Origin: RGIG3528 sp045640725
GTDB lineage: Bacteria; Bacillota; Clostridia; Lachnospirales; Lachnospiraceae
Length of the DNA stretch: 8,335 nt
Reading direction: 5' to 3'
Assembly: GCA_045640725.1 (NCBI GenBank)
Contig: JAZUFN010000215.1
Coordinates: forward strand, 1-8,335
The position numbers and the translations under genes were made by a program. Every line of letters starts with the position of its first letter. Position 1 is the first letter of the stretch. Positions 5,927-8,335 of this stretch are shown one piece after another. The notes below the pieces were generated by a model. The model was not told the origin of the DNA, made no database searches, and was given only the letters and a program-made list of their open reading frames with translations.

Positions 5927-7109
5927 GAATATCCTCCCCTCTGTATCTGGCAATGGCAGCGCAATCCTTGTCTCCACGTCCCGAAATATTAATAACAATA
6001 ATCTGCTCCTTACTCATGGTAGGTGCCAGCTTGATAGCATGAGCCACAGCATGAGCTGATTCAATAGCAGGGATAATTCCCTCTGTTTTACTTAAGTATT
6101 CAAAGGCATTTACAGCTTCATCATCGGTAATGGCTACATACTCAGCCCTCTTGGTATCATGAAGCCATGCATGCTCCGGTCCAATACCCGGATAATCCAA
6201 ACCTGCAGAAATAGAGTAAACAGGTGCTATCTGCCCGTATTCATCCTGACAAAAATAAGACTTCATACCGTGGAAAATGCCCAGCTTGCCGGTATTAATG
6301 GTAGCTGCAGTCTCAAAGGTATCTATGCCTCGTCCCGCTGCCTCACAGCCGATAAGTCTCACATCCTTATCCTCTATAAAGTTGTAAAAAGCACCTATGG
6401 CATTACTTCCACCACCTACGCATGCAATAACTGCATCCGGAAGTCTTCCCTCTTTCTCCATAATCTGCTCTTTGATTTCCTTGGAAATAACAGCCTGAAA
6501 ATCACGAACAATGGTGGGAAAAGGATGTGGTCCCATAACAGAGCCCAGGCAGTAATGGGTGTCAGCTATCCTGCCGGTCCACTCACGCATAGCCTCTGAA
6601 ACAGCATCCTTAAGCGTAGCTGTTCCACTGGTAACAGGTATAACCTCTGCTCCCAAAAGTCTCATTCTGTAAACGTTTAGTGCCTGGCGCTCCGTATCTT
6701 CCTTGCCCATAAATACCACGCATTCCATGCCCAAAAGTGCCGCTGCCGTAGCTGTAGCTACACCATGCTGTCCTGCGCCGGTCTCTGCTATCAATCTGGT
6801 CTTCCCCATCTTTTTAGCTAAAAGAGCCTGCCCTAAAACATTATTTATTTTGTGAGCGCCGGTGTGATTTAAATCCTCGCGCTTCAGGTAAATCTTGGCT
6901 CCACCCAGGTCTTCCGTCATTTTCTTAGCGTAGTAAAGACGGCTGGGCCTCCCTGCGTATTCATTAAAAAGCTCGTTAAGCTCACGATTAAATTCAGGAT
7001 CGTTTTTATAATGATTGTATGCTTCTTCCAGTTCTATAACGGCATTCATAAGGGTCTCAGGTATATACTGCCCACCATGTATACCAAATCTTCCTGTCTT
7101 TCCTTCCAT
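5919..7109 (-). CDS. trpB: Tryptophan synthase beta subunit
   Basis: PLP enzyme that joins indole and L-serine to give tryptophan, working as the alpha2beta2 complex with TrpA. The 396-aa product is the TrpB1 type. Key residues fall at the familiar positions: Lys87 in NHTGAHKINN (PLP Schiff base), Glu109 in AETGAGQHG, the PLP phosphate loop GGGSN (232-236), Asp305 in SAGLDYPG, Glu350, and Ser376 in ISGRGDKD, which contacts the PLP ring nitrogen. The N-terminus GRFGIHGGQYIPETL is standard for the family. The ATG at 7109 has AAGGAGG 4 nt upstream, lies 16 nt after the trpF stop, and its final codons overlap the trpA start. Nothing is missing, so the enzyme should be active. Confidence 0.98.
   Translation of the reverse strand: MEGKTGRFGIHGGQYIPETLMNAVIELEEAYNHYKNDPEFNRELNELFNEYAGRPSRLYYAKKMTEDLGGAKIYLKREDLNHTGAHKINNVLGQALLAKKMGKTRLIAETGAGQHGVATATAAALLGMECVVFMGKEDTERQALNVYRMRLLGAEVIPVTSGTATLKDAVSEAMREWTGRIADTHYCLGSVMGPHPFPTIVRDFQAVISKEIKEQIMEKEGRLPDAVIACVGGGSNAIGAFYNFIEDKDVRLIGCEAAGRGIDTFETAATINTGKLGIFHGMKSYFCQDEYGQIAPVYSISAGLDYPGIGPEHAWLHDTKRAEYVAITDDEAVNAFEYLSKTEGIIPAIESAHAVAHAIKLAPTMSKEQIIVINISGRGDKDCAAIARYRGEDIHE
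5933..5940 (-). promoter_or_regulatory. trpA ribosome binding site inside the end of trpB
   Basis: AGGGGAGG on the minus strand (5940-5933) is 6 nt before the trpA ATG at 5926 and lies within the last codons of trpB. It decides the trpA start and, with the 8-nt gene overlap, fits coupled translation of the two subunits in equal amounts. Confidence 0.85.
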
Positions 7110-7125
7110 GCTACCTCCTTATCTG

Positions 7126-7731
7126 CTACTGTCTGACACCCTTCACAAAGGCTTTCATTTTTTCAAAATCTTTTTTCTTATCAGTCTCCACACCACCGGA
7201 GACATCAAGTAAAACAGCCTCGGTATCAAGTGCTTCAGAGAGATTACTGATGTCAAGTCCTCCTGCCAAGCCATAGGGCCTTTTCATCAGAGATAACAGC
7301 TCCCAATTAAAAGCCTGTCCACTCCCCTGACCAGCATCCAGTATGATGAAATCTGCCATGCATTCATTGGCTCTTTCCACATCATCTCTACTCTTAACCT
7401 GAAAAGCCTTCCACACGGTTTTATGCGTGAGAGTCTTCAAGGCCTCTATATACTGCTCATCCTCATTACCATGCAGCTGAACCACATCAATTACATTATC
7501 ATTGAGAAGCCGAGCCACCATATTTATATCTTCATCTACAAATACGCCTACGGGACAAATACCTTCCGCAAGCCTTAGTCTCAGGGCCTCCGCTTCCGAA
7601 AAAGAAAGATTCCTGTGACTTTTAGGAAAATCAATAATAAAACCTATGTAATCCGGCTTTAGTATATTGGCATATTCAATATCTTCAGGTCTTTTCAAAC
7701 CACAGATTTTAATCTGCTTTTGTTTTGTCAT
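7126..7731 (-). CDS. trpF: Phosphoribosylanthranilate isomerase
   Basis: Cytoplasmic TIM-barrel isomerase that converts N-(5-phosphoribosyl)anthranilate to the carboxyphenylamino-deoxyribulose phosphate used by TrpC. The 201-aa product has IKICGL (7-12) with Cys10 as the expected general base, VGVFVDE (61-67), VVQLHGNE (83-90), Asp132 in ILDAGQGSG as the expected general acid, and the phosphate-binding LAGGLDISNL (155-164) and LLDVSGGVETD (174-184). Family members more often read DVSSGVE; the Ser-to-Gly change is at a loop and is mild. It is a free-standing enzyme, not fused to TrpC as in E. coli. Its ATG overlaps the trpC stop as ATGA (4 nt), which suggests coupling. An AAAGG upstream gives a usable ribosome binding site. 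Confidence 0.96.
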   Translation of the reverse strand: MTKQKQIKICGLKRPEDIEYANILKPDYIGFIIDFPKSHRNLSFSEAEALRLRLAEGICPVGVFVDEDINMVARLLNDNVIDVVQLHGNEDEQYIEALKTLTHKTVWKAFQVKSRDDVERANECMADFIILDAGQGSGQAFNWELLSLMKRPYGLAGGLDISNLSEALDTEAVLLDVSGGVETDKKKDFEKMKAFVKGVRQ

Positions 7732-8335
7732 AGAGCTGCCTTTCTAAAAGTCTTAAGCATCTCAGCCTTATCCTCTGCCCGCATTAATACTTCTCCCATA
7801 AGAACAGCATCTGCTCCTAAGTCAGCTAAAATCTTAATATCATGAGCATCCTTTACTCCGGACTCCGCTACATATACGCACTCCCGGGGAATCAGCCTTC
7901 TAAGTCTATTGGCATTTTCAAAATCCACGGAAAAATCCTTAAGATTTCTGTTATTAACGCCTATTACTCTGGCACCGGCAGATACAGCCATGCCAATCTC
8001 AGCTTCATCGTGGGTCTCCACCAAGGCCGTAAGCCCCAGCCTGTCTGCTATTTCCAGGTAACTCTTAAGAGTAGGCTCATCCATGAGGGAACAGATAAAA
8101 AGCACAGCATCCGCCCCCATAAGCTTGGACTGATATATCTGATACTCAGATACGGTAAAATCTTTTCTAATCATGGGAGTCGCTATTTTTTCCCGAATAT
8201 CCGTAAAAATATTGTCTGATCCCAAAAACCATTTAGGCTCTGTGAGACAGGAAATGCAGTCAGCACCTGCTGCCTCATAGGCCTTTGCTATAGCCTCATA
8301 GTCGAAAACCGGGTCGATAATGCCCTTGGAAGGTG
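7728..8335 (-). CDS. trpC: Indole-3-glycerol phosphate synthase, C-terminal part (5' end beyond the right edge)
   Basis: TIM-barrel enzyme that closes the indole ring, making indole-3-glycerol phosphate for TrpA. The frame stays open to the right edge, giving 201 residues. An apparent start near 8225 is an internal TTG (Leu) codon, not the real start, because family sequence continues upstream of it. Visible blocks (fragment numbering): PSKG at 1-4 (the end of the conserved K-x-SPSKG loop), AGADCISCLTEPKWFLGS (22-39), PMIRKDFTVSEYQI with the catalytic Lys in RKDF, GADAVLFI, ALVETHDEAE, VIGVNNRNLKDFSVD, VAESGVKDAHDI with its conserved Glu, and AVLMGEVLMR for phosphate binding. Roughly the first quarter of the protein is missing from the window. 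It ends by overlapping trpF by 4 nt and is part of the same operon. Confidence 0.96.
   Translation of the reverse strand, partial: PSKGIIDPVFDYEAIAKAYEAAGADCISCLTEPKWFLGSDNIFTDIREKIATPMIRKDFTVSEYQIYQSKLMGADAVLFICSLMDEPTLKSYLEIADRLGLTALVETHDEAEIGMAVSAGARVIGVNNRNLKDFSVDFENANRLRRLIPRECVYVAESGVKDAHDIKILADLGADAVLMGEVLMRAEDKAEMLKTFRKAAL

Noticed and set aside
5927..5998. N-terminal extension of TrpA by 24 residues
   Set aside because: It would lie inside trpB, lacks a ribosome binding site at 5998 and is not like TrpA; the start at 5926 has AGGGGAGG and a family-like N-terminus.
6159..6599. Plus-strand open frame of 146 codons opposite trpB
   Set aside because: trpB is unambiguous with all catalytic residues, so this is antisense noise.
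7842..8219. Plus-strand open frame of 125 codons opposite trpC
   Set aside because: It is antisense to conserved trpC motifs and has no features of its own.
8226..8335. trpC starting at the TTG near 8225
   Set aside because: The same frame continues upstream to the window edge with conserved TrpC sequence (PSKG, GADCISCLTEPKWF), so the gene is truncated by the window and not short.
1..8335. Mobile element, CRISPR array, defence system, tRNA or rRNA genes
   Set aside because: I saw no transposase or integrase, regular short repeats, terminal inverted repeats, cloverleaf sequences or rRNA-like stretches. All genes are housekeeping or transport types in one orientation.

Overview
The window is a stretch of bacterial chromosome in which every supported gene lies on the minus strand. 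It reads, from the right edge to the left, as the distal part of a tryptophan operon (trpC partial, trpF, trpB, trpA), a MATE-family exporter, an SPFH protein with a zinc-ribbon tail, an M3B oligoendopeptidase F, and the first 47 codons of an aspartyl-tRNA synthetase that runs off the left edge. The moderately AT-rich composition, strong AGGAGG-type ribosome binding sites, short intergenic gaps closed by hairpin-plus-T-run terminators, separate (unfused) trpC and trpF, and the style of the proteins point to a Firmicute. My best guess is a Clostridia member of the Lachnospiraceae (Butyrivibrio/Roseburia-like). That placement is inferred from memory of protein families, not from a search.

Right half (5085-8335): trpC-trpF-trpB-trpA form one tightly packed transcription unit. 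The trpC stop overlaps the trpF start by 4 nt, trpF and trpB are 16 nt apart, and trpB and trpA overlap by 8 nt. A perfect 11-bp hairpin followed by a T-run closes the operon after trpA. Together the four products carry out the last steps from phosphoribosylanthranilate to tryptophan. The promoter, any leader or attenuator and the expected trpE/G/D genes lie beyond the right edge.

Middle (3477-5084): the MATE exporter is set off by the trp terminator upstream and its own strong terminator downstream, so it is probably transcribed alone. Its short leader holds a 12-nt homopolymer and two small dyads. Next comes the SPFH protein, preceded by a possible promoter. It ends in three consecutive four-cysteine zinc ribbons after an Ala/Gly/Met-rich linker, and is the most unusual protein here.

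Left end (1-2162): pepF and aspS each start only 26-29 nt downstream of a terminator-like hairpin, which leaves almost no room for a promoter between hairpin and gene. A TATAAT hexamer sits upstream of the aspS hairpin, so that hairpin may act as a leader attenuator as well as, or instead of, the pepF terminator.

I found no mobile element, CRISPR array, tRNA or rRNA gene, phage gene or defence system. The region looks like ordinary core genome; the items worth a second look are in the leaders, the zinc-ribbon tail and individual residues.
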